Counted from the first letter of the stretch, positions 25,756 through 36,122 are shown. The stretch is DNA of 64,000 nt from Alphaproteobacteria bacterium (GCA_016125405.1 WGLW01000032.1:1-64000); one strand, 5' to 3'. The notes: generated by a model not told the origin, from the letters alone. Numbers and translations are program-made.

Positions 25756-26852
25756 GTCCGGTCCGCCTCCAGGCGGTCGACGCGCAACGCCGCGCCAATC
25801 GCGCCGGACGACCGCGCATTGCCGCTCAACCGGCCGACCAGGCCGTCATAGCGTCCGCCGCCGCCGATCGGGCGGTCCGGCGCGTTTGCATGGCCCAGAT
25901 CAAAAACGAAGCCGTCGTAATACTCGAACCGCCGTCCCGCTTCGGCGCTGAACGTGGCCGATTTCCAGAACGGCGGGTTCAACGCCGCGATGCGGTCCAT
26001 GCGTTCGGCGAACGCGTCCAGCGCGGCAACGTCAACGCCGGCGTCCTTCGTAAAAGCGCGCAACGCCGCCAACGCGTTTCCGGCCGGCGCTTCGATGTCG
26101 AGATATGCGATCAACTTCGCGGCGGCGCCGGCGTCCGGCGCGCGTTCGGCGGCGCGATCGCACAGACGTTCGGCGATCTCAGCGGCGCCGCGGCCGCCAA
26201 CGGGCTGCACGCCGGCGATGGCGAATATTTCCTCAACGGCGCGACGCGCGTCTTCCGCCGGCAACGCGGCGAGACCGGCGGCAAGGGGCGATGGCGCATC
26301 AAGTCCGTCCGCCGCCTGTTCGAGAAGCTCCTTCGGACCGGCGCGACGTGCGAACGAACGCTTCAACCGTTCCGTCCAGCGCGGCGAGAATCCAAGTGCG
26401 TCGACGACGGCGCGAAACAACGCAACATCACCAACGCGCAACGAAACTTCACGAGCTCCACCAGCCTTCGCGGCTTCCAGCGCCAGTGCCAGAGCTTCGG
26501 CGTCTTCATCGACGCCGCCGCCGCCGAACCATTCAAAGCCCATCTGGGCGAATTCGATGGCGTCATTCGACCCGGGCGCGGCCAGCCGGTAAGCCGAACC
26601 GGAATAGTGGTAACGCTGCGCGGGAATGCTGCCCACCGCCACCTGGCTGGCGATCGGCGTGGTCATGTCGGGGCGCAGGCAGAACTCCTCGCCCATCGCA
26701 TCGGTGAACGTGCACAGGCGCGAGCGCACCGCCTCACCGGACAGCTCAAGGATTGTCCGCGCAGGCAGAAGCGTCGGCGGATCGATCAGCGCGCCGCTGA
26801 CGGCCGCGATTTTCGCCAGCGCGGCGCCGGCTTTGGCCCGCCCGCCGCTCAT
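25752..26852 (-). CDS. hisZ: ATP phosphoribosyltransferase regulatory subunit HisZ
   Basis: 366 aa, HisRS-like class II fold without anticodon-binding domain: GEEFCLRPDMTTPIASQVA (motif 2-like), RYHYSGSAYRLA and the C-terminal motif RPIGGGGRYDGLVGRLSG. HisZ assembles with HisG and confers histidine feedback control. It lies between hisS and hisG, overlapping both by 4 bp, one translationally coupled operon. Confidence 0.9.
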   Translation of the reverse strand: MSGGRAKAGAALAKIAAVSGALIDPPTLLPARTILELSGEAVRSRLCTFTDAMGEEFCLRPDMTTPIASQVAVGSIPAQRYHYSGSAYRLAAPGSNDAIEFAQMGFEWFGGGGVDEDAEALALALEAAKAGGAREVSLRVGDVALFRAVVDALGFSPRWTERLKRSFARRAGPKELLEQAADGLDAPSPLAAGLAALPAEDARRAVEEIFAIAGVQPVGGRGAAEIAERLCDRAAERAPDAGAAAKLIAYLDIEAPAGNALAALRAFTKDAGVDVAALDAFAERMDRIAALNPPFWKSATFSAEAGRRFEYYDGFVFDLGHANAPDRPIGGGGRYDGLVGRLSGNARSSGAIGAALRVDRLEADRT

Positions 26853-28315
26853 TGGCCCGCCTCGACGATCGCCCGGATACGCTGAACCATTTCGCCGCGC
26901 GGCGCCTCGAACTGGCCTGGCCGCTCGCTGCGCCAGGCTTCGTTGTCGGCCACCGCCTTGGCGGCCTCGGCGCCCGCCTTGAGATCCTTGATGGTAACGA
27001 TGCCCTTGGCGCGTTCATCGCCGCCGACAATCACCACGGCCGGAGAGCCGCGCCGGTCGGCATATTTCATCTGCGCCCGCATGCCGGACGAGCCGAGGTA
27101 CATTTCGGCGCGAATACCGCCCTTGCGCAACTCGGAGGTCATGGCCGCGTAATCGGCGATCTCGGCCTGATCGAGCACCAGCACGAGCACCGGCCCATCG
27201 GCCGCCTGCCCTTCGCTGGCCGCCAGCGCCGCCGCAAGCCGGCTGATCCCGACCGAAAACCCGGTCGCCGGCACGGCCTCGCCCCGGAAGCGCGCCACCA
27301 GACCGTCATACCGTCCGCCGCCGCCCACCGAGCCGAAGCGGATCGGATTTCCGTCCGCATCGTGGAATTCGCGCAGCAGCTCGGCTTCAAACACCGGGCC
27401 GGTGTAGTATTCGAGGCCGCGCACGATGGCCGGATCGAAGGTCACTTCGTCTTCTCCGACACCGAGCGCCTTCAATACCGTGTCGATCGCAGCCAGTTCC
27501 TCGACGCCCGCCGCGCCCGATTTCGTGGAGCCGGCGACATTGCCCAGCCGCCCCAGCGTTTCGGACCGCGTGCCCGCGCGCGCCGCGGCGAACGCCAGGA
27601 AGCGCTCGATCTGGTTGTCCTTGAGTTTGGCGCCCTGCGTGAAGTCGCCGGACTCATCCTTGCGGCCCTTGCCGAGCAGCAGCGTCACGCCCTCGGTTCC
27701 CAACCGGTCCAGCTTGTCCAGCGCGCGCAGCACGATGCCGCGCGTGGCCGGGTCTTCAACGCCCGCCGCCTCCATCACGCCGTCGAGCAGAAGCCGCGTG
27801 TTGACGCGCACCGCATATTCGCCGGCTTTCGCGCCCGCCGCCTTCATGGCCTCGGCGGCGATTGCGATCATCTCGGCGTCGGCGGCAGGCCCGGCGACGC
27901 CCACGCTGTCGGCGTCGCACTGGATGAATTCCCGGAAGCGGAACGGACCCGGCTTTTCATTCCGCCAGACCGGACCGGCTGCGTATCGGCGGAATGGCTT
28001 GGCCAGCGTCGCCCAGTTCTCGGCGACATAGCGCGCCAGCGGCGCCGTGTGGTCGTAGCGCAGGGCGATCCACTGATCGTCATCATCCTGCAGGGCGAAC
28101 ACGCCGGCGTTGGGCCGGTCGGTATCCGGCAGGAACTTGCCCAGCGCATCGACATATTCGAACGGCCCGGTATCCAGCGCATCGAAGCCCCAGCGGCGGT
28201 AAACCGCGCTGATAGCGTCCACGAGGCGGCGTTCGGCGGCGATGATCGCCGCCGTCTTGTCCGGAAATCCCCGCGGCTTGCGGGCCTCCGGCCGAGGCTG
28301 CTCGTCCTTGGCCAT
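26849..28315 (-). CDS. hisS: Histidine-tRNA ligase
   Basis: 488 aa from ATG 28315 (MAKDEQPRPEARKPRGFPDK). Class II core: WIALRYDHTAPLARYVA, RYAAGPVWRNEKPGPFRFREF (motif 2), GGGGRYDGLVARFRGE and a typical C-terminal anticodon-binding domain (VLVLVLDQAEIADYAA..., AVVIVGGDERAKGIVTIKDL). Longer upstream ORF is non-conserved. First gene of the hisS-hisZ-hisG operon, so tRNA charging and histidine synthesis are co-expressed. Confidence 0.95.
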   Translation of the reverse strand: MAKDEQPRPEARKPRGFPDKTAAIIAAERRLVDAISAVYRRWGFDALDTGPFEYVDALGKFLPDTDRPNAGVFALQDDDDQWIALRYDHTAPLARYVAENWATLAKPFRRYAAGPVWRNEKPGPFRFREFIQCDADSVGVAGPAADAEMIAIAAEAMKAAGAKAGEYAVRVNTRLLLDGVMEAAGVEDPATRGIVLRALDKLDRLGTEGVTLLLGKGRKDESGDFTQGAKLKDNQIERFLAFAAARAGTRSETLGRLGNVAGSTKSGAAGVEELAAIDTVLKALGVGEDEVTFDPAIVRGLEYYTGPVFEAELLREFHDADGNPIRFGSVGGGGRYDGLVARFRGEAVPATGFSVGISRLAAALAASEGQAADGPVLVLVLDQAEIADYAAMTSELRKGGIRAEMYLGSSGMRAQMKYADRRGSPAVVIVGGDERAKGIVTIKDLKAGAEAAKAVADNEAWRSERPGQFEAPRGEMVQRIRAIVEAGQ

Positions 28316-28434
28316 GATGGGCGTCCAATGATCCGGGCGGTGCGTAACCCATCGCCCCCTCCACCGCAACATTGCGGGGCGGCGGGCGATGGCGGCCTGG
28401 CTGAAAGGTTAACCGGCGGATCCCCGCGCGGCGG

Positions 28435-29076
28435 TCAGTACTTCACGCCGCAACCATAGGATCGCGTCAGCGCCGGGTCCGGCTTGCCGCCCGCCTTCAG
28501 CGCATGCAGCGCGGCGACGACGTAATTCGTCGCTTTCGCGGTCTCGGCGGGATTGGTGGTCTCGATGGAGTCGATCGCGCCGGAATAGGCGATCTTGCCG
28601 TCCGGAGTGATGACAAACATGTCCGGCGTCGACTTGGCGCCGTAGGCGTGCCCCATCGAGCCATCGGCATCGAGGAGGACGTGCGTGGGATGGGCGCCCC
28701 GGCTGGCAGTCAGCTCGTCGGCGCGCTTGCCGGTCACATAGCCCTGCGCACCCGGCCGCGAGGAGATGACCGAAATCCAGACGACGCCATCCTTCACGGC
28801 GGCGGCCTGCGTCTTCTGCATGTTGCCCGTGGCGTACTGGTTGCGCACATAGGGACAGCCGTCATTGGTCCATTCCAGAACCACGGTCTTGCCCCGAAAC
28901 TCCTCGAGCGACACGAGGCGGCCTGTGCTGTCATGCTCGCTGAAGGCGGGCGCCGGATCGCCAACCGTGGCGGCGTGGGCCGCGGCGGTGGAGCTGACCA
29001 CGGCGGCGGCGGTGAGAAGCGCTGCGGTTGTAACGCCGGCGCCAAGGAGAAGCCGGTCGCGAGTGACGAACGTCAT
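28435..29076 (-). CDS. Redoxin/AhpC-TSA family protein (exported)
   Basis: 213 aa with an N-terminal signal segment (LLLGAGVTTAALLTAAAV...AHAA). The thioredoxin-like body starts VGDPAPAFSEHDSTGRLVSL and has WTNDGCPYVRNQYATGNMQ, a single active-site Cys followed by Pro-Tyr, then DGVVWISVISSRPGAQGYV and STPDMFVITPDGKIAYSGAID. Such proteins are thiol peroxidase-like. It lies 22 bp downstream of the DsbD-like gene on the same strand, so it may be the periplasmic partner that DsbD reduces. Confidence 0.82.
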   Translation of the reverse strand: MTFVTRDRLLLGAGVTTAALLTAAAVVSSTAAAHAATVGDPAPAFSEHDSTGRLVSLEEFRGKTVVLEWTNDGCPYVRNQYATGNMQKTQAAAVKDGVVWISVISSRPGAQGYVTGKRADELTASRGAHPTHVLLDADGSMGHAYGAKSTPDMFVITPDGKIAYSGAIDSIETTNPAETAKATNYVVAALHALKAGGKPDPALTRSYGCGVKY

Positions 29077-29098
29077 GATCTCTCCCCCTGGCGCCTTC

Positions 29099-31237
29099 CT
29101 ATCTGTTGATCGGCGTGGCGGCTGAGGCCTGCGCGGTCTGCGTGCCCGCAGCTTCCTTCACCGCCTTCGTCACCAGTCCCGTCGACAGGATCTGAGGCAA
29201 CACTTCCGCAGGCCCTCCCGACGCCGGATACACGAGATACAGCGGAACGCCGGCGCGGTCATACTGCGCGAGCGCTTCGGCGATCACACCATCGCGATTT
29301 GTCCAGTCAGCGACCAGAAATGCGACGTTGTGCTCGGCAAACAACTTCTTCACTTCGCTGCTTTCCAGAACCAGCCGCTTGTTGACCTGGCAGGTGGCGC
29401 ACCAGCGTGCGGTGAAGTCGACGAAGATCACCTTCTTCTGCGCCTGCAGGTCTGCAACCAGCTGCGGCGACCAGGGCTGGGAGTCGGCCTCGGCGGTTGT
29501 CATCGTCCCGGCTTCGGCGGGCGCGGTTGTTCCCGCAGAGAGCACCGCCGGCGTCACAAACCCGGCGAGGATGATCAGCGCCGCAACGCCGCGCCCCACA
29601 AGCTTGCCGCCGATCTTGGTGGCGAGCCAGATGCCGAACGACAGGATGATGGCGCCGCCCACGACGAGGATCACGCCATCGGAGCCCGCCTGCGCCGCGA
29701 GAATCCAGAGCAGCCACACGGCAGTTAGGAACATCGGGAAGGCCAGCACCTGCCGGAAGGTGGACATCCACTTGCCGGGCTTGGGCAGCAGCCGCGCCAG
29801 CGCCGGCGTGAAGCTCAACACCAGGAAGGGCGCCGCGAGGCCAAGGCCGATCACGGCGAAGACCAGCAGCACCACCAGTGCAGGCTGCGCCAGCGCCACG
29901 CCCACGGCCGGCGCCATGAAGGGCCCGACGCACGGCGCGCCGACGAACGCCGCCAGCAGGCCGGTGAAGAACGCGCCCGATGCGCCTTCCTTTTCGGCGA
30001 GGTTGCCGCCCATGCCCATCAGCGACGTGCCGACCTCGAAGACGCCCAGCAGGTTGAGGCCCACCGCGAACATCAGCAGCGCGAACACCGCCACGAGCGG
30101 CGGATACTGCAACTGGAATCCCAGCCCGGCCTGTTCGCCCGCCGCACGCAGGGCGACGAGAATGGCGCCGATGGCCAGGAAGCAAATCACCACGCCGGCG
30201 GTGTAGAAGACGCCGTGCGCGCGCGACTCTTTCGGGTCATGGGCCGTGTGGACGAGCCCCGCCGCCTTGATCGACAGCACAGGGAGCACGCAGGGCATGA
30301 GGTTCAGCACCAGCCCGCCGAGGAACGCCGCGCCGAGAATTCCAAGCAGAGCGAGCCCGCCCAGCGCCGGTCCGGCGCCGATCGTCTTGCCGGTGACGCC
30401 CGCCGGCAGATCGCCCGGCGTCGCCTTCACGTCCCACGCGTGCCGTCCGCCGTCCTTGGCCTCGATGATGATCGCGCCGGAAAGCGGCGCATCGCCCTTG
30501 GCGGCCAGGTCTGAGGCCTGCATGTCGATGGAGACGCCGTCAGCGCCGTAATAGCCCTTCTGCGGCGCCGCGTTCTCGATCTCGGGACCGTCCGGATAGA
30601 AGCGGATCGACGTCGCGGTTTTCGCCGCCAGCGCCATTTCGGGATCGGCAACGCCGACCGCAAAACCGGTTGGCGCGCGCTTCACTTTCTGGTCGCCAGT
30701 CGCGGGCTTGGGAACGTTCGCCAGCGCGGCGGCGATCAGGTTGCTCGACGCCTCATTGCTCGCAGGCGTATCGGCGACGGACAGCACGGTGTCGAGCTGC
30801 GCTTGCTCCGGAACGCACACGTCCGAACAGATCAGCCAGCGCGCCTGGCCCTTCAGCTCCAGCTTGTCGCCCGGCTTGTAATCGGCCGGCACGGTCACTT
30901 CGAACGGCAGCACGACCTGGTGCTCGTAGCCGTAGTTCATCAGGGTCGCGACCGGGATGGCGTGCGGCGCGGGCCATGAAAAGGCGCCGGTCTTCACGCC
31001 GTCCGCCGTCGCCCAGGCGATCTCGGGCGACTCTCCTGAATCTCCCGCGTTCTTCCAGTAGACGTGCCAGCCGTCGATCATGTCGAGCTTGAGCGCGCCG
31101 AGGAACTGGTCGCCAGGGACGACCGCCGAGCGTTCGGCTATGATCTCTGCCGTCGCGTGCTCTGTCTTGACCGGGTCGGCCATCGCCGCGCCCGCCACCA
31201 GAAACGAGGCAAGAAGGGCCGCACACCACCTGATCAA
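29099..31237 (-). CDS. DsbD/ScsB-type thiol:disulfide transporter
   Basis: 712 aa: signal peptide (LASFLVAGAAMADP), N-terminal periplasmic domain with a Cys pair (RWLICSDVCVPE), eight-helix DsbD membrane domain with the two transport cysteines (LNLMPCVLPVLSIK and VGAPCVGPFMAPA), and a C-terminal thioredoxin domain with DFTARWCATCQVNKR. It passes electrons from cytoplasmic thioredoxin to periplasmic thiol proteins. The N-domain with its own Cys pair and the overall length resemble ScsB rather than E. coli DsbD. Confidence 0.9.
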   Translation of the reverse strand: MIRWCAALLASFLVAGAAMADPVKTEHATAEIIAERSAVVPGDQFLGALKLDMIDGWHVYWKNAGDSGESPEIAWATADGVKTGAFSWPAPHAIPVATLMNYGYEHQVVLPFEVTVPADYKPGDKLELKGQARWLICSDVCVPEQAQLDTVLSVADTPASNEASSNLIAAALANVPKPATGDQKVKRAPTGFAVGVADPEMALAAKTATSIRFYPDGPEIENAAPQKGYYGADGVSIDMQASDLAAKGDAPLSGAIIIEAKDGGRHAWDVKATPGDLPAGVTGKTIGAGPALGGLALLGILGAAFLGGLVLNLMPCVLPVLSIKAAGLVHTAHDPKESRAHGVFYTAGVVICFLAIGAILVALRAAGEQAGLGFQLQYPPLVAVFALLMFAVGLNLLGVFEVGTSLMGMGGNLAEKEGASGAFFTGLLAAFVGAPCVGPFMAPAVGVALAQPALVVLLVFAVIGLGLAAPFLVLSFTPALARLLPKPGKWMSTFRQVLAFPMFLTAVWLLWILAAQAGSDGVILVVGGAIILSFGIWLATKIGGKLVGRGVAALIILAGFVTPAVLSAGTTAPAEAGTMTTAEADSQPWSPQLVADLQAQKKVIFVDFTARWCATCQVNKRLVLESSEVKKLFAEHNVAFLVADWTNRDGVIAEALAQYDRAGVPLYLVYPASGGPAEVLPQILSTGLVTKAVKEAAGTQTAQASAATPINR

Positions 31238-31375
31238 ATCGCTGCTCCACGTGCTCGCTGGCCGCGCTCACAGGGATTGCAGCCGACTTCTAGGGTCTGC
31301 CGAATATCGGGGCGGGTCCAGCACGGTCCACCCCGCTCGCCGGAACGTGACACGGCGGACAGCTTTACGCAGCGG

Positions 31376-31397
31376 AAAGAGCCGGATTTCCGGCTTT
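31376..31397 (-). terminator. Possible terminator overlapping the sapC stop
   Basis: AGCCGG (31380-31385) and CCGGCT (31390-31395) form a short hairpin flanked by AAAG and TTT, overlapping the stop codon of the minus-strand SapC gene. On the minus strand it is followed by CTTTC only, so it is a weak terminator at best. Confidence 0.35.
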
Positions 31398-32187
31398 AGT
31401 TTCCTGGCTGCTGGGCCGAAAGCCGCCGCATCGTCCGCTGGATCACGCGCTGCCAGTTCATCAGCGACACGAGGTGCGCGTAAACCGCCGCCACCGCGCC
31501 CGTCGCCCGGATGTCCTCGAACTGGGCCGCCGGCATGTTGTTCAGGCCTTCCTCGGAAACCGCGAAATAGTCGGCGATCTTCTGCGCCGGCATCGGGTTG
31601 CCCGCCGCATCGCGCGGCGTGAACGAAACGCTCTTCGATTCCAGCAGTCCGGCCTTGTCCAGCAGCTCGACGAATTCCACCGTCGCACGGCGCTGACGCT
31701 CGAATTCCTTGCAGAATTCAATGGCGTCCTGCGTGAATTTCGACGGCTCGTCGCCCTCGAACAGCGGCAGGTCGGGCTGGTCGGAGATCATCGGCGCATC
31801 GCGGTCGATACAGAGCAGCAGCCGATCGCTTTGCTGGTCCGAGGCGAAAACAAAGGGATAGCGGCGCGCAAACGCGGGCAGATAGACATCCGGGTCCGGG
31901 TTTCCTGCAGCGTCAACGTACTCGTTCTCGTTCTGCCGGATGCCCATCACGGCCACGGGCGTTTTCTCCTGGCCGACGAAAATGATGGGAAAACAGGTGG
32001 CGACGAGGCCGAACTCGCTGACCGTGATCGGAACCGCGTGGGCCCCTTTGAGAAACGCGAACGGCGCGGGAATCTGCTTCACGCCAAGGGCGCGGTGCCG
32101 CTCCAGCGACAGCGGCTCGGGGCGCTTGTAAAATAGGACCTGACCGGTGAGATCCGGCTGGTTCGCCCCCGTGGCGCCGTTTTCCAT
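31396..32187 (-). CDS. SapC-family protein
   Basis: 263 aa SapC protein: YKRPEPLSLERHRALGVKQI, HAVPITVSEFGLVATCFPII, VAVMGIRQNENEYVDAAGN and RYPFVFASDQQSDRLLLCID. The name derives from Campylobacter S-layer loci; in alphaproteobacteria SapC-like proteins often accompany tryptophan halogenases and TonB receptors, but none is adjacent here. Cytoplasmic, no signal peptide. Function unproven. Confidence 0.88.
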   Translation of the reverse strand: MENGATGANQPDLTGQVLFYKRPEPLSLERHRALGVKQIPAPFAFLKGAHAVPITVSEFGLVATCFPIIFVGQEKTPVAVMGIRQNENEYVDAAGNPDPDVYLPAFARRYPFVFASDQQSDRLLLCIDRDAPMISDQPDLPLFEGDEPSKFTQDAIEFCKEFERQRRATVEFVELLDKAGLLESKSVSFTPRDAAGNPMPAQKIADYFAVSEEGLNNMPAAQFEDIRATGAVAAVYAHLVSLMNWQRVIQRTMRRLSAQQPGN

Positions 32188-32308
32188 TTACTCACTCCTG
32201 ATTGATTACGGTCTGATACTGGTTGGACCGCCTTGTTGCCCGGCGGTGCTTATCGGAAAAACAATCCGCTCTCAACAAAGCGATTCGGCAAAAGCAGAGG
32301 ACCGAAGA

Positions 32309-34165
32309 ATGCCCTCGAGGGCCGTTATGCTTGGCGTTTTGGGCCTTTTCATGGGCATCGGCGCCTGCACGCCGAAGGCCGTCAACACGGACCCTGCGGT
32401 CTACAGCCTGATCGACGCGCTCGGCCAGGCTGAACTGCACCGCTCGCCCCAGCGCGCCTCGAGGCTGGGCGTCTCGGCGGAAACCTTTGGCGGCCCCTAC
32501 GACACGCTCCTCGACGACCGCTCGCTGGCCTCCGTCGCCCGCAACAAGGCCGACCGCCTCGAGGCCCTTGAGAAACTCGAACGGATCGATCGCAGCACGC
32601 TGTCGCGCCCCGCCCTCCACCAGCTCGACGAGGCAACCTTCCTGATGGATGCGGCGACGCGTCTGGGCGCCTACGGCTATGGCTATGTGAACCTCGGTTG
32701 GGCCAGCCCCTACCTGATAAACCAGTCCGACGGGTCCTACGAGGAGCTGGTCAAGTTCCTCACCTCCCACGCCCATGTCACCTCGCGCGCCGGCGCGGAG
32801 GCGTGGCTGGTCCGGCTTCGCGGCGTTGCAAAGTCGATCGACGACGAGCGGCGCCGTTTCGAGGTCGATCTCGCCACCGGCGCCTCGCCGCCGCGCGCCA
32901 TCCTGCAGCGCACGCTGGACAAGGCGGTGTCGCTGCAGCCCGCCGACCCGCGCACGCATCCGCTGGTCGCCTATTTCTCCGAGGCGCTTTCCCAGATTTC
33001 GGATCTGCCCGAGGGCGACATCACGCGCATGACCGATGAAGCGGTCGCTGTGGTGAAGGAAAAGATCGCGCCCGCCAACGCACGCCTCATCGCCGACCTG
33101 CAGAAAGCCCTGAAGACGGCCTCCGACGATCCGGGCGTCTGGCGCCTGCCGAAGGGCGACGCCTATTACCGCGACGCGCTCCGGCTTTACACCACGACCG
33201 ACCTTACGCCGGACCAGATCCACTCCATCGGCGAAAAGCAGGTGGAGCAGATAACCGCCGCGATGGATCTTCTTCTGGCGCAGGTCGGACAGTCCGAGGG
33301 CACGGTCGGCGAACGCATGGCGACGCTGGCTGCAGACCCGCAATATCTCTACGCCGACACGCCCGAGGGCCAGGTTGCACTGACGCTTGCGATCCAGGGC
33401 CATATCAAATGGGCCGAAACGCATCTTTCCGAGATCGTCACGGTCGGCCCCGCCAAGCCGGTCGAAATCCGTCGTGCACCGCTCCTCTCGCAGGATACGG
33501 CGCCGGCCGGATTTTATCACGCCGCCGCGCTCGACGGCTCGCGGCCGGCGACCTTCAATCTCAACCTGAAATCGATGGCCGAACTGCCAAGCTGGAGCCT
33601 GCCGACGCTCACCTATCATGAGGCGGTTCCCGGCCATCACCTGCAGGTCAGCGTGGCGCGCGAGCGCAACAGCATGCCGATGCTGTTCTTGCTCGCCAAC
33701 TTCTCGGGCTACTCCGAAGGCTGGGGCGTCTATGCCGAGGACCTCGCCGAGGAGATGGGCGCATACCAGCAAGACCCGCTGGGACGCCTCGGCTATCTTC
33801 AGTCGCTGCTCTTCCGCGCCGCGCGTCTCGTCGCCGACACCGGCATCCATCACGATCACTGGTCGCGCCAGCAGGCGATCGACTACATGGTCTCGACCAC
33901 GGGCCTCTCACGCGCATCGATGGAAAACGAAGTCGACCGCTACACCATCTGGCCCGGCCAGGCCTGCGCCTACTTCATCGGCCGCGAAAAGCTGCGCGCC
34001 CTGCGCAAGCAGGCCCAGACCGAACTTGGGAAGGCCTTCGACCTCAAAGCGTTCGACGACACCGTGCTCGCCGATGGCGCGCGTCCGCTTGGCCTTGTCG
34101 AAGCCGACATCCGCGACTGGGTCGCGTCGCGCAAGGCGCCGCCGCCCCCCGCTCCGAAGTCCTGA
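32309..34165 (+). CDS. DUF885 family lipoprotein (putative metallopeptidase)
   Basis: 618 aa from ATG 32309, selected because MPSRAVMLGVLGLFMGIGAC gives a lipoprotein signal (Cys20); the ORF is open upstream to 32147. DUF885 body with zinc motif THLYHEAVPGHHLQVSVARE-like YHEAVPGHH (about residue 437; HExxxGH), downstream SEGWGVYAEDLAEEMG and the C-terminal MVSTTGLSRASMENEVDRY. DUF885 proteins are M32-like zinc peptidases of unknown substrate. Predicted periplasmic, outer-membrane anchored. Confidence 0.88.
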   Translation: MPSRAVMLGVLGLFMGIGACTPKAVNTDPAVYSLIDALGQAELHRSPQRASRLGVSAETFGGPYDTLLDDRSLASVARNKADRLEALEKLERIDRSTLSRPALHQLDEATFLMDAATRLGAYGYGYVNLGWASPYLINQSDGSYEELVKFLTSHAHVTSRAGAEAWLVRLRGVAKSIDDERRRFEVDLATGASPPRAILQRTLDKAVSLQPADPRTHPLVAYFSEALSQISDLPEGDITRMTDEAVAVVKEKIAPANARLIADLQKALKTASDDPGVWRLPKGDAYYRDALRLYTTTDLTPDQIHSIGEKQVEQITAAMDLLLAQVGQSEGTVGERMATLAADPQYLYADTPEGQVALTLAIQGHIKWAETHLSEIVTVGPAKPVEIRRAPLLSQDTAPAGFYHAAALDGSRPATFNLNLKSMAELPSWSLPTLTYHEAVPGHHLQVSVARERNSMPMLFLLANFSGYSEGWGVYAEDLAEEMGAYQQDPLGRLGYLQSLLFRAARLVADTGIHHDHWSRQQAIDYMVSTTGLSRASMENEVDRYTIWPGQACAYFIGREKLRALRKQAQTELGKAFDLKAFDDTVLADGARPLGLVEADIRDWVASRKAPPPPAPKS

Positions 34166-34294
34166 GCCGGCTTCCGGGCGCGGAACCCTCCGCCGCAAAA
34201 GCGAACTGCGCTTGATCCGTTTGCGTCGTCTCAGGGTCGCAAACCCGCCCCATTCGGCGCGCGGCATGACTGTACGCAATTGAGGGGACCTCCA

Positions 34295-36079
34295 ATGCAA
34301 CACGCCAGATCTCACGCGCGACATGCGATGCTCGCCGCCGTTTCGGCTATCGCCATCGCCGCGTGCGCCAGCCAGACGGGCGAGGCGCCTGGAAAACCCG
34401 GACAGCTCGCTCAAGCCAAGGAGGAAGTGATCGTCACCGGATCGAACGTCGCGACCGGCCGTGCCGACAAATCCGCCGAAGCCCGCCCCGCTGACGTTTA
34501 CACGCCCTCCGCGCCTCCGCCGCCGCCGCCAGCACCGCTCGCGCTCCGCGCCGCGCCCTACGCGTTCGACGGCGCAATCGCCGCGCAGGCCGCGCCCCAG
34601 CCGTGGCCCGGAGATGTGGACCGCGAGAAATACGAGCACGTCGACATCAACCGCGTGAAGCTGACCGCCGAAGAGCCGGTCTCCACTTTCTCGATCGATG
34701 TCGACACGGCCGGCTACGCCAACGTCCGCCGCTACCTCAACAACGGCGTTTTGCCGCCGAAGGATGCGGTGCGGATCGAGGAGCTGGTCAACTATTTCGA
34801 CTACGATTACGCCCTGCCGGATTCGAAGGCCGTGCCGTTCTCGTCCTCCGTCCAGATCGCGCCGTCGCCCTGGGGCAAGGGCCGCGAACTGATGCGGATC
34901 GGCGTGCAGGGCTACGACCTGCCCCACGACACCCGCCCGCCGCTGAACCTTACGCTGCTTCTCGACGTGTCCGGCTCGATGAGCGAGCCCAACAAGCTGC
35001 CGCTGGTGGTGAAATCACTGAAGCTTCTGGTCGACCAGATGAACGCGAAGGACCACATCTCGATCGTGGTCTACGCCGGCGCGGCCGGTGAAGTGCTGGA
35101 GCCGACCAGCGGCGCCGACAAGGGCAAGATCATCGCGGCGCTCGACAAGCTGCATGCGGGCGGTTCGACCGCCGGCGGCGAAGGCCTGCGGCTGGCCTAC
35201 GACCTTGCGAAGCAGAATTACGACAAGGCCAGCGTCAACCGCGTCATGCTGATGACTGACGGCGATTTCAACGTCGGCATCAACGATCCCGAACGCCTCA
35301 AGGACTTCATCACGCGCGAACGTGAAAGCGGCGTCTACCTCTCGGTCGTCGGCTTCGGACAGGACAACTACAACGATGCGCTGATGCAGAAGCTGGCGCA
35401 GAACGGCAACGGCATCGCCGCCTACATCGACAACCTCAACGAAGCCCGCAAGCTGTTCAGCGACGACTTCTCGGGCTCGATGTTCTCGATCGCCAACGAC
35501 GTAAAGATCCAGGTCGAGTTCAACCCGGCCAAGGTCGCCGAATACCGGCTGATCGGATACGAGACGCGCATCCTCAACCGCGAGGACTTCAACAACGACA
35601 AGGTCGACGCCGGCGACATCGGCGCAGGCGCCTCCGTTACGGCGATCTACGAACTGACGCCCGTCGGCTCGTCGGCCCGCCTGGTCGATCCGGGCCGTTA
35701 CGCCGCCGCGCCAAAAGTCGAAGGCGATCCGAAATCCGGCGAATTCGCCTTCCTCAAGATGCGCTACAAGCTGCCGGGCCAGGACACCTCGAAACTGATC
35801 GAACGCCCGATCACCCAGAAGGACGAGGTGACCGACATCGCCAGGGCCGATCCCTCCACCCGGTTTGCAGTGGCGGTCGCGGGCTATGGCGAACTGCTTC
35901 GCGGCGATCCCTATCTCGACAAGTCGTTCAACTGGGACAGCGTGATCGACCTCGCCAATACAGCGAAGGGCAAGGACGAGTTCGGCTACCGCGCGGAGTT
36001 CATCCAGCTCGCCCGGCTCGCCAAGACGGCGGCCAGCCAGGCGGCGCTGCCCCGCCCCTCCGGCCCGGGCGGCGAATAG
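34295..36079 (+). CDS. von Willebrand factor A protein with DUF3520 (YfbK-like)
   Basis: 594 aa from ATG 34295 (SD GAGGGGA); signal/lipobox AIAIAACASQTG. A Pro-rich linker leads to the conserved VSTFSIDVDTAGYANVRRYL, then the vWA domain with MIDAS LLLDVSGSMSEPNKLPLV (about residue 225) and TDGDFNVGINDPERL. The C-terminal DUF3520 region holds EFAFLKMRYKLPGQDTSKLI. YfbK-type proteins are predicted metal-binding, envelope-anchored. Monocistronic; followed by a hairpin. Confidence 0.9.
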   Translation: MQHARSHARHAMLAAVSAIAIAACASQTGEAPGKPGQLAQAKEEVIVTGSNVATGRADKSAEARPADVYTPSAPPPPPPAPLALRAAPYAFDGAIAAQAAPQPWPGDVDREKYEHVDINRVKLTAEEPVSTFSIDVDTAGYANVRRYLNNGVLPPKDAVRIEELVNYFDYDYALPDSKAVPFSSSVQIAPSPWGKGRELMRIGVQGYDLPHDTRPPLNLTLLLDVSGSMSEPNKLPLVVKSLKLLVDQMNAKDHISIVVYAGAAGEVLEPTSGADKGKIIAALDKLHAGGSTAGGEGLRLAYDLAKQNYDKASVNRVMLMTDGDFNVGINDPERLKDFITRERESGVYLSVVGFGQDNYNDALMQKLAQNGNGIAAYIDNLNEARKLFSDDFSGSMFSIANDVKIQVEFNPAKVAEYRLIGYETRILNREDFNNDKVDAGDIGAGASVTAIYELTPVGSSARLVDPGRYAAAPKVEGDPKSGEFAFLKMRYKLPGQDTSKLIERPITQKDEVTDIARADPSTRFAVAVAGYGELLRGDPYLDKSFNWDSVIDLANTAKGKDEFGYRAEFIQLARLAKTAASQAALPRPSGPGGE

Positions 36080-36122
36080 GCGACCGGCGGGCGGACCCGC
36101 TCTGCCTGCCGCCCAAAATAGT